Source: Robiginitalea marina
GTDB taxonomy: Bacteria; Bacteroidota; Bacteroidia; Flavobacteriales; Flavobacteriaceae
DNA length: 64,000 nt
Assembly (NCBI RefSeq): GCF_024006985.1
Contig: NZ_JAMXIB010000002.1
Coordinates: 310,001-374,000 of the forward strand
Direction: 5' to 3'
Below the pieces are notes generated by a model. The model had not been told where the DNA came from. It saw nothing but the letters and a program-made list of their open reading frames with translations, and did not search any database. The translations under genes and the position numbers were made by a program. Below are positions 18,272-27,832 of this stretch, piece by piece (within the stretch, counting starts at the first letter, position 1; each line of letters starts with the position of its first letter).

Positions 18272-19219
18272 TCACGCCCCCCGGTCTTCAGTATTCTGTT
18301 TTTGGGTTCCCGGATTTCCCGCCACCTGCAGGGGGGTATGGGCAAAGAAATGCACATCCCGCTGCGGGAAGGGAATAGTCACCCGGTTCTCCCTGAAGAG
18401 TTCATCGATGCGGTAACGGATCAGGCTTTTCAGCCTGGGGTCCGAAAACACATCTGAAATATGGAAATGGGCTGAGAACAGCAGGGCCGAATCGCCAAAG
18501 TCATCGAAAAGAACAAAAGGTTTGGGCGATTTCAGCACCCCCTTTTGCTCCTCCACGGCCTGCAGCAGCAGACGGGTAACCAGTTTCACATCGCTTCCAT
18601 AGGCCACCCCTACTTTTACGGACTCCCGGGTACTCTTATGGTTCTGGGTGTAATTATACACCAAATCCTGCATGAACTTGTGGTTGGGGATCACCAGTAC
18701 CTTGTCGTCCCGGGTCTGGGCCAGGGTCGTGCGGAGCCGTATCTGGGAAACCTTGCCCACGCGCCCCTCGATTTCCACCACATCCCCTACCCTCAGGGAT
18801 TTGTCCACTACGATCATAATGCCCGAGAGGATGTCGAGGAAAAGATCCTGCAGGGCCAGTCCAAGCCCTACGAAAAGGGCAGCGGAAGCGGTTATCAGCA
18901 GGGTGATGTCTATGCCTGCTGCACTCATAGTGAGCAGGATCACCACTACATAGATCAGGTAGCGGATGTATTTGAATATGGTGATGAATTTCAGCTTGTC
19001 TTCCCCTTCCATCCGGCGGGTAAAGAGTTTCCGCAGCTGGCTCATCAAAAATTTGGTGGCGATCAGGGAGAAGACCACCAGCAGAAGCAGTCCCACCGTG
19101 ATATCGATGGCATTCGTACCCTCCCCGATATGCAGGCCCATATTAAGGATTTCCCGTACGGTGGACCAGAGGTCTTTTTCAATGAATTCGGTAACCTGTT
19201 CTACTTTATCCTGGGCCAT
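18272..19219 (-). CDS. Small-conductance mechanosensitive channel (MscS family)
   Basis: Hydrophobic segments near residues 40-58, 90-110 and 115-140 precede the MscS core. TM3 and the beta domain read SAALFVGLGLALQDLFLDILSGIMIVVDKSLRVGDVVEIEGRVGKVSQIRLRTT, followed by VLVIPNHKFMQDLVYNYT. At 315 residues it is close to E. coli MscS (286). The channel gates under membrane tension to release osmolytes. Its ATG is 4 bp after the ABC permease stop, which suggests shared transcription with that exporter. Confidence 0.92.
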   Translation of the reverse strand: MAQDKVEQVTEFIEKDLWSTVREILNMGLHIGEGTNAIDITVGLLLLVVFSLIATKFLMSQLRKLFTRRMEGEDKLKFITIFKYIRYLIYVVVILLTMSAAGIDITLLITASAALFVGLGLALQDLFLDILSGIMIVVDKSLRVGDVVEIEGRVGKVSQIRLRTTLAQTRDDKVLVIPNHKFMQDLVYNYTQNHKSTRESVKVGVAYGSDVKLVTRLLLQAVEEQKGVLKSPKPFVLFDDFGDSALLFSAHFHISDVFSDPRLKSLIRYRIDELFRENRVTIPFPQRDVHFFAHTPLQVAGNPGTQKQNTEDRGA

Positions 19220-19223
19220 GGGG

Positions 19224-20588
19224 TCAGTATTTTAACCATTTGAACAATTCTTTGTAGGTCGGCTTTTTCCCATACATCAAAATCCCCACCCGGTAGATTT
19301 TTGCCGCCAGGTACACAATAGCCAGGAAGGTCAGTACCAGGAGCAGTATGGATAGCAGGAGCTGCCAGAGGGGGACCCCGCCCTCCCCGATCCCCCCGGG
19401 CAGGCGCATCAGCATCACGATGGGCGAGGTCAGTGGAAAAATGGAAAAGCCCACGGCTATGGGTCCGTGCGGGTTGGAGAACACCGAGAAAAAACCGACG
19501 TAAATAGCGAGCATCAGGGGGAGGATAATCGGAAAAATGAACTGCTGGGTATCCGTCTCGTTGTCTACCGCAGCCCCGATAGCCGCATATATGGAAGCAT
19601 AAATGAGGTACCCCAGGATAAAATACACCAGGAAAAAGAAGACCAGCATCCCCATAGGTATTTTAAGCAATTCCCCCACCACCAGGAGGGTTTCCTCCCC
19701 GACCTTTACATCACCTGAAGCCAGAGCCTGTTCCATACCCGGGGCGAAAGCGCCTTCCATGCCAGGGGCCAGTCTGGCCTGCCCCATCAGCAGGCCGGGG
19801 TCGAGGTCCATGAACACCAGGGCCCCGACCAGCAGCAGGGTGGCCGAAAAGATCCAGATCACGAACTGGGTAATCCCTGCCAGGGAAGTGCCGATAATTT
19901 TGCCCAGCATCAGTTGGAAAGGCTTTACGGAGGAGATGATCACTTCAATGATGCGACTGGTTTTCTCCTCGATCACGGACCGCATCACAAAGCCCCCGTA
20001 AATAATGATGAACATCATGATCAGGTACCCGAACCCCCCGCCCACCAGCGCCTTGAACTCGTTTATCCCCTTGGCGCTTCGCTCCCCGGAAAAAGTGGCG
20101 GTGTTCAATTCGAAACCGCTCCCCAGGCGGGCATACTGGTCCGGGCTCATCCCGGCCTGTTCGAGCCGGAATTCCCGCAGGCGGTTTTCCACAATTCGCT
20201 CGATGCGCTCCAGCACCAGGGTACTTGGGGCCTCCCTGGTATAAAAATAAGCCCCTTCAGCAACCCGCTCCAGGGAATTGCCCGCGGGCAGGTAAAACAG
20301 CCCGTAATAGCCCATGGCCAGGGTACTGTCCTTGGCCGCTTCCAGGGAAAGGCCCTTAAGGGCGACAAAGGAAACCCCGGGTTTGGGAAGGAAATCATCC
20401 TTCAGGAAGGTGCTCTCATTCAGCACGGCCACAATGCGCTTTTCGTTATCGTTTACCCGGGTCAGGTAGGCGATCAGGACTACCATCCCCACCAGGAGGA
20501 TGGGGCTGAGGAAGGTCATCACCACAAAGGATTTGTTTCGCACCTTGGCCAGGTATTCCCGCCGGATGATCAGGCCCAGTTTATGCAT
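19224..20588 (-). CDS. ABC-2 type exporter permease (NatB-like)
   Basis: The start MHKLGLIIRREYLAKVRNKSFVVMTFLSPILL is standard for this family and overlaps the stop of the upstream ATPase gene by 8 bp. The 454-residue protein has one N-terminal helix, a long extracytoplasmic loop (about 45-180), and a cluster of helices from about 185 to the end, including EEKTSRIIEVIISSVKPFQLMLGKIIG. NatB-type permeases export sodium or unknown solutes with a NatA ATPase. Substrate is not assignable. Confidence 0.87.
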   Translation of the reverse strand: MHKLGLIIRREYLAKVRNKSFVVMTFLSPILLVGMVVLIAYLTRVNDNEKRIVAVLNESTFLKDDFLPKPGVSFVALKGLSLEAAKDSTLAMGYYGLFYLPAGNSLERVAEGAYFYTREAPSTLVLERIERIVENRLREFRLEQAGMSPDQYARLGSGFELNTATFSGERSAKGINEFKALVGGGFGYLIMMFIIIYGGFVMRSVIEEKTSRIIEVIISSVKPFQLMLGKIIGTSLAGITQFVIWIFSATLLLVGALVFMDLDPGLLMGQARLAPGMEGAFAPGMEQALASGDVKVGEETLLVVGELLKIPMGMLVFFFLVYFILGYLIYASIYAAIGAAVDNETDTQQFIFPIILPLMLAIYVGFFSVFSNPHGPIAVGFSIFPLTSPIVMLMRLPGGIGEGGVPLWQLLLSILLLVLTFLAIVYLAAKIYRVGILMYGKKPTYKELFKWLKY

Positions 20589-21516
20589 GAGCTTCCTGTT
20601 TTTTAACCGTTTGAATAAAAATTTCGTTGGCCGAGGGGATGACCTCCTGAAAGGAGGAAATGGCCCCTCCCTCGGACAGGTACCCCAGCAGGGCGGCCTG
20701 CCCCCCACCCTCGAGCTGTACAGTAAATTCCCAGGTGTTCTCTTCCGGGTCGAATACCGGGTCCATCAGGGGCATCCGCTCTTGCAGGCCATCCAGGGTG
20801 GCCAGGGCTGCCCTCGGCGTCCACCGGATCCGGAACCGGTTGAGCTTATAGGCCTTTTTGATGTCCGACAGCCGGCCCTCCAGGATCATCCGGGAACGAT
20901 GGATCAGGGCAATGGACTCGCAAAGCTCCTCCACGGATTCCATGCGGTGGGTAGAGAAAATAATGGAAGCCCCCTGTTGCCTGAGCTCCAGAATCTGGTC
21001 TTTGATCAGCGCGGCGTTGATGGGGTCAAACCCGCTGAAAGGTTCATCGAAAATGAGTAGTTTGGGTTTATGCAGTACGGTAACGATAAACTGGATTTTC
21101 TGGGCCATCCCTTTGGATAGCTCCTGTACCTTCCGGTTCCACCAGTCACCGATCTCCAGTTTTTCGAACCAGTAGGCCAGTTCCCTGCGGGCCTCGATTT
21201 TGGAAAGGCCTTTGAGTTGGGCCAGGTAAAGGGCCTGTTCTCCCACCTTCATGCTCTTGTACAGGCCGCGTTCCTCGGGCAGGTACCCAATCCGGGCCAC
21301 ATCCTGGGGCTGCAGGGGCTTCCCATCGAAAAGCACTTCCCCCTGGTCGGGATAGGTAATCTGGTTGATGATGCGGATCAGGGTGGTTTTTCCGGCCCCG
21401 TTGGGGCCCAGCAGGCCGTAGATGGTATGGCGGGGCACCTCCAGGGAAACCCTGTCGAGCGCTTTGAACTCCCCAAACGACTTGCTGACTTCCCTGATCG
21501 AAAGGATGGGATCCAT
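20581..21516 (-). CDS. ABC exporter ATP-binding protein (NatA-like)
   Basis: The start MDPILSIREVSKSFGEFKAL is preferred over an in-frame Met 11 codons upstream. Walker A is GPNGAGKTT and Walker B is LLIFDEPFSGFDP. The signature region reads LSKGMAQKIQFI, where the second position G of LSGG is K, as is common in this ABC-2 family. The C-terminal part (about 215-312) resembles the DUF4162 extension of exporter ATPases. It is the partner of the permease encoded immediately downstream. Confidence 0.9.
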   Translation of the reverse strand: MDPILSIREVSKSFGEFKALDRVSLEVPRHTIYGLLGPNGAGKTTLIRIINQITYPDQGEVLFDGKPLQPQDVARIGYLPEERGLYKSMKVGEQALYLAQLKGLSKIEARRELAYWFEKLEIGDWWNRKVQELSKGMAQKIQFIVTVLHKPKLLIFDEPFSGFDPINAALIKDQILELRQQGASIIFSTHRMESVEELCESIALIHRSRMILEGRLSDIKKAYKLNRFRIRWTPRAALATLDGLQERMPLMDPVFDPEENTWEFTVQLEGGGQAALLGYLSEGGAISSFQEVIPSANEIFIQTVKKQEAHA

Positions 21517-21640
21517 AAATGCCTTTTTGCGGTGCCTAAAGATAGGCATTAGGGATTACTTTCCTTATGGGCGCCGGGCAGTAGGCTGCCTGCTCCGACC
21601 CCGGGAACCACCTGTTTTTAAAAAGGGACCCCCCGAAAAC

Positions 21641-21676
21641 AAAAACCCACCCTTAAACGGGACGTCTAAGGATGGG
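21641..21676 (-). terminator. Intrinsic terminator downstream of dnaJ
   Basis: On the minus strand a 10-bp stem (CCCATCCTTA/TAAGGGTGGG, one G-T pair) runs into TTTTTG. It lies about 90 bp after the dnaJ stop. Confidence 0.7.
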
Positions 21677-21768
21677 AAAAAAATTGCTATGAAAAAGAAA
21701 ATTAATATTGGAGTCCCAATATCAAGTCAAATATACATTTTTTATTTAAATCGAAAAGCATTATTTCG

Positions 21769-22884
21769 TCAGGAGAACATATCCTTGACCTTTTCAAAGA
21801 AGGATTTATCGGATTTTTCCGGCCTGGGTTCGAACTTTTCATCGGACTGCATCCGCTCGAAAAACTCCCGCTGTTCCTTGTTGAGTTCCTTGGGGGTCCA
21901 GACATTCACATGCACCAGCAGGTCTCCTGATCCATACCCGTTCAGGTTTTGGATCCCCTTGTTGCGAAGCCTGAGGATTTTGCCTGACTGTATGCCGGCC
22001 TCGAGCTTGATCCGGACCTTTCCCTCCACAGTGTCGATTTCCTTGGAAGTCCCCAACACGGCATCGGGGATACTAATATACAGGTCGTAGTGCAGGTTGT
22101 CCCCTTCGCGCTTTAGCGTAGGGTGTTCTTTGGTTTCAATGGCTACCAGCAGGTCGCCGGGAATACCATCGCCAGGGGCATCGTTCCCCTTGCTGCTCAC
22201 TTTGAGCTGCATGCCCGATTCCACCCCGGCCGGGATTTTGATTGAAACGGTCTCTTCCCGGAAATGCAGGCCGTGGGCATCGGCATCGGCAGGCTTCTTT
22301 TCGATGACCTGGCCAGCCCCCCCACAGGCGGAACAAGTGGTGGCCGTTTGCATACGCCCCAGGATGGTGTTGGTGATACGGGTTACCTGTCCGCTACCCC
22401 CGCATGAGCTGCAGGTGGTATAGGTGACCCCGGGGGCCTGGACCTTCCTTTTTACCTTGACCTTTTTTTCGACCCCTTTGGCTACTTCTTCGAGGGTAAG
22501 GGTAACCCTGATGCGCAGGTTGCTTCCCTTGACCCTGCGCTGGCCCCCGCCAAACCCCCCGAAACCGCCAAAGCTTCCGCCAAAGGCGCTCCCGAAGATA
22601 TCGCCGAATTGGCTGAAGATGTCTTCCATATTCATGCCACCGGAACCGAATCCTCCGTTCCCTTCGAAGGCTGCGTGGCCATAGCGATCGTACCGGGCCC
22701 GTTTATCGGGGTCGCTGAGCACTTCATAAGCCTCCGCCGCCTTTTTGAAGTTTTCCTCTGCCCCCGCATCGCCGGGGTTGCGGTCGGGATGAAATTCAAT
22801 GGCCTTTTTGCGGTAGGCCTTTTTTATATCAGCCGCCGCAGCGCTTTTATCAATACCGAGTATTTCGTAGTAATCCTGCTTCAT
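21769..22884 (-). CDS. dnaJ: Chaperone DnaJ (Hsp40) with two-motif zinc finger
   Basis: The J domain (1-70) has [35 protein letters not shown] with the HPD triad that stimulates DnaK. A Gly/Phe-rich stretch (about 75-115) follows. The zinc-binding region has only two CxxCxGxG units (CSSCGGSG and CSACGGAG) instead of four, so only one zinc centre can form. The C-terminal substrate domains ([14 protein letters not shown] and later) are complete. To my knowledge the two-motif form is usual in Flavobacteriia. It follows grpE with a 4-bp gap. Confidence 0.95.
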   Translation of the reverse strand: MKQDYYEILGIDKSAAAADIKKAYRKKAIEFHPDRNPGDAGAEENFKKAAEAYEVLSDPDKRARYDRYGHAAFEGNGGFGSGGMNMEDIFSQFGDIFGSAFGGSFGGFGGFGGGQRRVKGSNLRIRVTLTLEEVAKGVEKKVKVKRKVQAPGVTYTTCSSCGGSGQVTRITNTILGRMQTATTCSACGGAGQVIEKKPADADAHGLHFREETVSIKIPAGVESGMQLKVSSKGNDAPGDGIPGDLLVAIETKEHPTLKREGDNLHYDLYISIPDAVLGTSKEIDTVEGKVRIKLEAGIQSGKILRLRNKGIQNLNGYGSGDLLVHVNVWTPKELNKEQREFFERMQSDEKFEPRPEKSDKSFFEKVKDMFS

Positions 22885-22888
22885 GTCC

Positions 22889-23443
22889 TTAGTTTCCTAC
22901 CACTACTTTGGGGTGCCTGATGACCCGGTCGCCAAGCTTGTACCCTTTTTCGATCACATCGATGACCTTTCCCTTCAGGCTTTTCTTTGGGGCCGGGACC
23001 TGGGTAACGGCCTCGTGGAGGTCAGCGTCGAACGCATCGCCCACCCGGGCCTCAATGGGCTCGAGACCTTTGGCCCGCAGGGTATCGCGGAATTTGTTGT
23101 GGATCAGCACCACCCCTTTAAGGAGTTCGTCTTCCCCGGCCCGCTCCAGTTCGCGAATGGCGCGGTCAAAATCATCGAGCACGGGGAGCAGGGCGGTCAT
23201 GAGTTCCTGTCCGGCGGTCTTAAACAATTCCAGCCGCTCCCGGGTAGTCCTTTTTTTGTAATTCTCAAATTCTGCAAAAAGCCTCAGGAACTTGTCTTTT
23301 TCCTTTTCAAGCGCTTCGCGGAGTTCCCCTTCGGAATCCTGCTGCCCCTGGTCTTCGGTATCCCGCTTCGGGGCCTCCCCCCGGGATCCCTCTTCCTGCC
23401 GGGTCAGGTCTTCCATTTCATCGGTATCGTTGGTAGTGCTCAT
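22889..23443 (-). CDS. grpE: Nucleotide exchange factor GrpE
   Basis: This 184-residue protein has an acidic, poorly ordered N-terminus (about 1-40), a long coiled coil ([31 protein letters not shown]), and the beta domain with [41 protein letters not shown]. GrpE releases ADP from DnaK. It is upstream of dnaJ in a two-gene heat-shock operon with no hrcA or dnaK in the window. Confidence 0.95.
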   Translation of the reverse strand: MSTTNDTDEMEDLTRQEEGSRGEAPKRDTEDQGQQDSEGELREALEKEKDKFLRLFAEFENYKKRTTRERLELFKTAGQELMTALLPVLDDFDRAIRELERAGEDELLKGVVLIHNKFRDTLRAKGLEPIEARVGDAFDADLHEAVTQVPAPKKSLKGKVIDVIEKGYKLGDRVIRHPKVVVGN

Positions 23444-23571
23444 GCGCGGTCGATTTTACAGCTTTTCACAAAGACGGCAAAAGTACTGCCATTTCCCGAG
23501 AAATGTCAAAATGTCACGAAAAAACGTCTCCCATAAAGGCTTGTGCGCGAGAGCGGGGCTATTTTTTCAGG

Positions 23572-24480
23572 CTAAGTCAGTAAGGCTTGCAGGGCCTGGT
23601 GGATATTGGCGTACCGGAAGGTAAAACCTTCCATTTCAATCTTTTCAGAGCTGACACGCTGGCTGGCCAACAACAAGGAGGCCATTTCTCCCAGCACCAG
23701 CTTCAGGCCCCAGGCCGGCACCCCGGGCATCCAAAGGGGTTTGCCCAGCGTGGCTGCCACTTCCTGGGTGAGCTTCTTATTGGTGACCGGGTTGGGGGCC
23801 ACCGCATTAAAGACCCCTTCGAGGGACTCCTCCAGGGAAAACCGTATCAGGCGAACCAGGTCGTGCAGGTGGATCCAGGATTGCCATTGCTGCCCGCTCC
23901 CCAGGGGTGCCCCAAGTCCCCAGCGGATCGGGCGGATTATTTGGGGCAGGGCCCCGCCTTTGACAGACAGCACCAGCCCGATCCGCAAAATCCCCCTGCG
24001 GATGCCCAGGGCATCGAATTCCCGGGCTGCACGTTCCCATTTCTCCACGGTTTCCCCAAGGAAGCCGGAGGCGGTTTCCGTGCAGGTTTCCGTATAATAA
24101 TGGCTCAGGGAATCGGGGTAGATCCCGATAGCTGAGGCAGAAACCAGGTATTCCACCGTATGCAATTCCAGGGACGAAAGCCCCTTGTAAAGGGTCTGCA
24201 GGCTATCGGTTCGGCTGTTTTGTATTTCCGCCCTGTAGGCCGGGGTCCAGCGTTTGGCAATGGAAGCCCCCGCGAGGTTTACGATATGGGTCACCCCCAG
24301 AAAACACTCCGGGTCGATCTGGTTCTGGGAAGGATCCCAGAAAAACCCGCGGTAGTCGGCTTCCTGGCTGATCTTTCCTTTTCGCGTGGTGAGGTAATGC
24401 ACGGAGATCCCATCCGCGCGAAGGGAAGAAACCAGGGCCGAGCCCACCAGACCGGTAGCGCCTGTAATAAGTACTTTCAA
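23572..24480 (-). CDS. TIGR01777 family NAD(P)-dependent epimerase-like protein
   Basis: This 302-residue SDR-type protein starts with the Rossmann loop ITGATGLVGSALV. THIVNLAGASIAKRWT and EYLVSASAIGIYPD follow. The C-terminal DUF1731-type end reads PVTNKKLTQEVAATLGKPLWMPGVPAWGLKLVLGEMASLLLASQRV. The family (E. coli YfcH relatives) has no confirmed substrate. It is probably cytoplasmic and single-gene. Confidence 0.88.
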   Translation of the reverse strand: MKVLITGATGLVGSALVSSLRADGISVHYLTTRKGKISQEADYRGFFWDPSQNQIDPECFLGVTHIVNLAGASIAKRWTPAYRAEIQNSRTDSLQTLYKGLSSLELHTVEYLVSASAIGIYPDSLSHYYTETCTETASGFLGETVEKWERAAREFDALGIRRGILRIGLVLSVKGGALPQIIRPIRWGLGAPLGSGQQWQSWIHLHDLVRLIRFSLEESLEGVFNAVAPNPVTNKKLTQEVAATLGKPLWMPGVPAWGLKLVLGEMASLLLASQRVSSEKIEMEGFTFRYANIHQALQALLT

Positions 24481-24540
24481 AACAAAGTTTTTCCAAAAAT
24501 ACCCTTTTACCGGCGGGGAGCCATTCCTTTTTAAAGGGAT

Positions 24541-25206
24541 TTAACACTTCTGCGCCCGCAGCATCTCCCGCTTGCCCGGGGGGCCGGGAAGCCGCTCCGT
24601 GCGGAATCCAACGGCCTGCATTGCCCTTCGCACACTGCCCCGGGCCGAGTAGGTCACCAGGAATCCCCCGGGCCGCAGGGCCTGATACATGCGCGCAAAA
24701 ACGTCTTCAGTCCACAGTTCGGGTTGCACCCGGGCCCCAAAGGCATCGAAGTAGACCAGGTCAAAGGCCGGCTGGGAGGAGAACTCGCGAAAATCTGTGA
24801 GTATCTTGTGAAGGGTGAATTCAGGGGTAATGGGGCATTGCTGGCCCCACGGGGCGCGGTGCAGGGCATGGAAAAGGGCTTCCCCCTCAGCGCCTTTTCC
24901 GGCCAGGGCCCCGTATCCCAGGGCCTGCCACTCGGCCTCACCAACAGGGAAAGCCTCCAGGGCGGTATAGCCCACCGAAAGGTCCAGGTCAGGCGCCTCA
25001 AGCAGGGTTACCAGGGCATTCAGGCCGGTGCCAAAGCCGACTTCGAGGATGTCCACCGATCTGCGGGAAAAGTTATGCAGCCCGTGGCGGATGAAGACGT
25101 GGCGGGATTCCTGCAACGCCCCGTGAAGGGAATGGTACTGTTCCTGCCATTGGGGCAATTGGATGGTCATGGACCCATCGGCCGTACGGACGATCCGACG
25201 CTCCAT
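24541..25206 (-). CDS. mnmD: tRNA (mnm5s2U34) methyltransferase, stand-alone MnmD
   Basis: This 221-residue SAM-dependent enzyme matches the MnmD half of E. coli MnmC. It has RRSVDILEVGFGTGLNALVTLLEA (SAM motif I), PAFDLVYFDAFGARVQPELWTEDVFARMYQALRPGGFLVTYSARGSVRRAMQAVGF and the C-terminal PGPPGKREMLRA. It methylates nm5s2U34 to mnm5s2U in the wobble position of some tRNAs. The FAD-linked MnmC2 half is absent, which is normal for stand-alone forms. The gene starts one base after the stop of the upstream DUF4920 gene. Confidence 0.88.
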   Translation of the reverse strand: MERRIVRTADGSMTIQLPQWQEQYHSLHGALQESRHVFIRHGLHNFSRRSVDILEVGFGTGLNALVTLLEAPDLDLSVGYTALEAFPVGEAEWQALGYGALAGKGAEGEALFHALHRAPWGQQCPITPEFTLHKILTDFREFSSQPAFDLVYFDAFGARVQPELWTEDVFARMYQALRPGGFLVTYSARGSVRRAMQAVGFRTERLPGPPGKREMLRAQKC

Positions 25207-25207
25207 C

Positions 25208-25711
25208 TTACCGGAAGATGCGAACCCCGGAGGCTTCGAAGCCCATCTGCATTTCAGGGCCCCTGATTGCTGCGATCAACGAATCGGGCTGGCCGGCGTC
25301 CTGTGCCATGTGCCTGCGTTCCGCCTCGTCGACTTCTGAAACATAAGCCTTGCCTTCCACCACTACTTTGCCACCGCTGATGTCCTTGGGCACGAAGAAC
25401 CCGTAGTCCTTAAATCGGACCATTACAGTCTTTTCGTCGGGCAGGGCCAGGCGCATCCAGCACCCTTTCATCTGACACACCGAAACGACCTCCCCCTCAA
25501 ACCGGGTCAGGACGGTATCCCCGGGTTTGATCTGCCCGTACAGGTCGGCCATCGCCCCTTCGGCAAGTACTTCCCCATCGGAAACCGGGGCGCCGGCCGT
25601 GGTGAAAACAGGTCCTTCTTCCGGGGATTCCGGCTGGGGTGATTGCGTTTTTGTTTCCTTGCAGGCCGTAAAAATCCAGAGAATCACAAGTAAAATGTTA
25701 ATTTGTTTCAT
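25208..25711 (-). CDS. DUF4920 domain lipoprotein
   Basis: The start MKQINILLVILWIFTAC gives a lipoprotein signal with Cys 17. The mature part has a linker rich in Pro and Glu and then a DUF4920 domain. Its OB-like pattern is GDTVLTRFEGEVVSVCQMKGCWMRLALPDEKTVMVRFKDYGFFVPKDISGGKVVVEGKAYV, including the conserved CxxxGCW. Function is unknown; OB-like folds with a paired Cys suggest ligand or metal binding. It precedes mnmD by one base and is divergent from ilvE. Confidence 0.85.
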   Translation of the reverse strand: MKQINILLVILWIFTACKETKTQSPQPESPEEGPVFTTAGAPVSDGEVLAEGAMADLYGQIKPGDTVLTRFEGEVVSVCQMKGCWMRLALPDEKTVMVRFKDYGFFVPKDISGGKVVVEGKAYVSEVDEAERRHMAQDAGQPDSLIAAIRGPEMQMGFEASGVRIFR

Positions 25712-25817
25712 TTTCTTCCAAATATCTTTTCTAAGCACAAAACTCCGAATTTTAAAGGGAAAAATGCAAGGGGTCGTGGTTTAATTTCCGTAAATTTAGG
25801 CCGCTAAAAAAGGCTTT

Positions 25818-26885
25818 ATGGATTTATCAACCGTACAGATTCCCGTGGAGCGGGTTGCGCATTCAAAACGATCGGAAGTGGATTTTAACCACCTGCCCTT
25901 TGGCAAGGTGGTCACCGACCATATGTTCATTTGTACTTTCCGGGACGGCTCCTGGCAGGACCCAAGGGTAGTCCCCTACCAACCCATTTCCCTGGATCCG
26001 TCAGCCAAGGTTTTTCACTACGGCCAAACCATCTTCGAAGGCATGAAGGCCTACAAGGATACAGAGGGCAAGGTATGGCTGTTCCGCCCCGAGGACAACC
26101 AGAGGCGCCTTAATATCTCCGCCAAACGGTTGGCCATCCCGGAAGTCCCGAAAGAAATATTTATGGAAGGGCTCAAAACCCTCCTTAAAACGGACCAGGA
26201 CTGGATCCCCACCGCCCCGGGAAGTTCCCTGTACATCCGCCCCTTCGTCTTTGCCTCCGGCAAAGGCTTCCACGCGTCCCCGGCGGATGAGTACACCTTC
26301 ATTATAGCCTGTTCCCCTTCCGGGCCTTACTTCTCCGGAAAGGTCAGCGTTCGGATCGAGGAAACCTACTCCCGGGCAGCGGATGGAGGGGTTGGTTTCG
26401 CCAAAGCCGGGGGGAACTACGCCGGGCAGTTCTACCCCACCCAGCTGGCCATGGCCGATGGGTTCCAGCAAGTGGTCTGGACCGATGACCACCACCACGA
26501 ATTCATCGAAGAAGCCGGCGCCATGAACATATTTGTGCGCATCGGCAACACCCTGCTTACCAGCCCCACCTCCGACCGGATCCTGGACGGGGTCACCCGC
26601 AAAAGCATCCTGCAACTTGCAGAAGACGAAGGCATCCCGACAGAGGTTCGTAAAATCAGGGTAAGGGAGTTGGTGGAGGCTTCGCAGAACGGGACCCTGA
26701 AGGAACTCTTCGGGGCCGGAACGGCAGCGGTGGTTTCCCCCATCAGCAGCTTCGGGTACCAGGGCAAGCGGTACGAACTGCCGGATCTGGAAAACAGCTA
26801 TGCCTCCCAGTTCAGGAAACGCATCACGGATATCCAGTATAACCGGGCGAAAGACCCCTTTGGCTGGCGCTTTCCAGTCGAATAG
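25818..26885 (+). CDS. ilvE: Branched-chain amino acid aminotransferase
   Basis: This 355-residue PLP enzyme transfers the amino group between Glu and branched-chain 2-oxo acids. Key segments are VFHYGQTIFEGMKAYK, LYIRPFVFASGKGFHASP, the PLP lysine in VGFAKAGGNYAGQ, FIEEAGAMNIFV and ILDGVTRKSILQLAEDEGI. The length matches the longer (class II-like) BCAT form common in Bacteroidota. It is monocistronic with an intrinsic terminator directly after the stop. Confidence 0.94.
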   Translation: MDLSTVQIPVERVAHSKRSEVDFNHLPFGKVVTDHMFICTFRDGSWQDPRVVPYQPISLDPSAKVFHYGQTIFEGMKAYKDTEGKVWLFRPEDNQRRLNISAKRLAIPEVPKEIFMEGLKTLLKTDQDWIPTAPGSSLYIRPFVFASGKGFHASPADEYTFIIACSPSGPYFSGKVSVRIEETYSRAADGGVGFAKAGGNYAGQFYPTQLAMADGFQQVVWTDDHHHEFIEEAGAMNIFVRIGNTLLTSPTSDRILDGVTRKSILQLAEDEGIPTEVRKIRVRELVEASQNGTLKELFGAGTAAVVSPISSFGYQGKRYELPDLENSYASQFRKRITDIQYNRAKDPFGWRFPVE

Positions 26886-26888
26886 AGC

Positions 26889-26917
26889 AAAAAGCCCGCA
26901 AAAGCGGGCTTTTTTTA
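26889..26917. terminator. Intrinsic terminator after ilvE, probably bidirectional
   Basis: A 9-bp stem (AAAGCCCGC/GCGGGCTTT) with an AAAA loop runs into seven T. An A-run on the left would serve the convergent gene that ends at 26915. Confidence 0.9.
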
Positions 26918-27301
26918 TTTTTCGAGGATAGCCTGAATATCGGGGCTGAAATACCCCGGCCCTTTGAGCACTTTCCCGTCTTCCCTGTAAATCGGTTTCC
27001 CGTCGGGGCCCAGTTTGCTCATGTTGCTCCGCTGGATCTCCTCGAAGACTGCTTCAATTTTATGTTGCATGCCGTGTTCGAGGATCGTCCCGCAAAGGAT
27101 GTACAGCATATCGCCCAGGGCATCGGCCACTTCGGCCAGGTCCCCCCGGCAGGCGGCATCCAGGTATTCTTCATTCTCTTCGCGCATCAGCTTGTAGCGG
27201 AGCAGGTTGGTCGCCAGGCCGAGGTCGGCGCGGGGTTGCTCCGAAATCCCAAGGCCAAAGGCGTTGTGAAATTCTGCTACCGCTTCGATCTTGCGTTTCA
27301 T
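26915..27301 (-). CDS. MazG-like nucleoside triphosphate pyrophosphohydrolase
   Basis: This 128-residue all-helical protein has the metal-binding pattern EENEEYLDAACRGDLAEVADALGDMLYIL (EExxE followed by ExxD), typical of the MazG/HisE superfamily. The C-terminal part (NMSKLGPDGKPIYREDGKVLKGPGYFSPDI) matches the phosphoribosyl-ATP-pyrophosphatase-like subgroup often found in phages and Bacteroidota. It hydrolyses an NTP to NMP and pyrophosphate, with the natural substrate unknown. The stop overlaps the ilvE terminator. Confidence 0.85.
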   Translation of the reverse strand: MKRKIEAVAEFHNAFGLGISEQPRADLGLATNLLRYKLMREENEEYLDAACRGDLAEVADALGDMLYILCGTILEHGMQHKIEAVFEEIQRSNMSKLGPDGKPIYREDGKVLKGPGYFSPDIQAILEK

Positions 27302-27342
27302 AATTGGGGGGAATTGGGTTATTTTGCGCTAAAATAACAAAT

Positions 27343-27531
27343 ATGTTTACCCCAGGACAACTTGCCTTTGCCCTTCTTTTTCTCCTTGCCTTTATTGCCG
27401 TTATGGTGCGGATGTACCGCAAGGACCGGGCCTGGCACCGGGCGCATTACCGGGGGGCCGGGTGGGTGCTGGTGTTCTTCCTCCTTTTTATAGGTATCCT
27501 CCTGATCCTTAAATACCTGCTCAAACCGTAA
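27343..27531 (+). CDS. Small two-helix membrane protein
   Basis: The start MFTPGQLAFALLFLLAFIAVMVRMYRKDR is preferred over the non-coding-looking upstream extension. The 62 residues hold two membrane helices (about 6-22 and 42-60) joined by a basic loop (RMYRKDRAWHRAHYRG). I recall similar short proteins in many Flavobacteriaceae, but no function is known. It diverges from the MazG-like gene. Confidence 0.72.
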   Translation: MFTPGQLAFALLFLLAFIAVMVRMYRKDRAWHRAHYRGAGWVLVFFLLFIGILLILKYLLKP

Positions 27532-27613
27532 TCCAAAAGGTTCCATTTACCACAAAATCCCGACCATTGACAACCTTTTACGGACCTGCAACCGTATATT
27601 ATAAGAATTCACG

Positions 27614-27621
27614 TACTTTTG
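27614..27621 (+). promoter_or_regulatory. -7 box for the small ORF at 27653
   Basis: TACTTTTG matches TAnnTTTG, 31 bp before the ATG at 27653. It supports a separate transcript for the small ORF and probably fluC. Confidence 0.45.
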
Positions 27622-27652
27622 CGTTAACCTTTTTAAACAATCTGTTTCCAAG

Positions 27653-27832
27653 ATGTTGCTCTTTCTAGGGATTTTAGCCTTCCTTCTCCTCATTAATATC
27701 CTCTTGCTGGTATTCAGTAATTCCCTGCGGTGGACCCCTGCCAAAAAAGGGCCTGAAAGCCGTAGCGAAGCCCCGGGGCCCCAGGTCTATTCCATCGGTA
27801 ACCTCGATTCCAAATACCAGGAAGCTGTATAG
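27653..27832 (+). CDS. Small membrane protein (59 aa)
   Basis: A short open frame of 59 codons encodes MLLFLGILAFLLLINILLLVF, one strong membrane helix. A polar tail follows, rich in Pro and Ser (WTPAKKGPESRSEAPGP), ending in NLDSKYQEAV. A TAnnTTTG box stands 31 bp upstream and fluC follows 81 bp later on the same strand. Codon use fits the neighbours. The function is unknown, and it could be an inner-membrane accessory peptide. Confidence 0.6.
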   Translation: MLLFLGILAFLLLINILLLVFSNSLRWTPAKKGPESRSEAPGPQVYSIGNLDSKYQEAV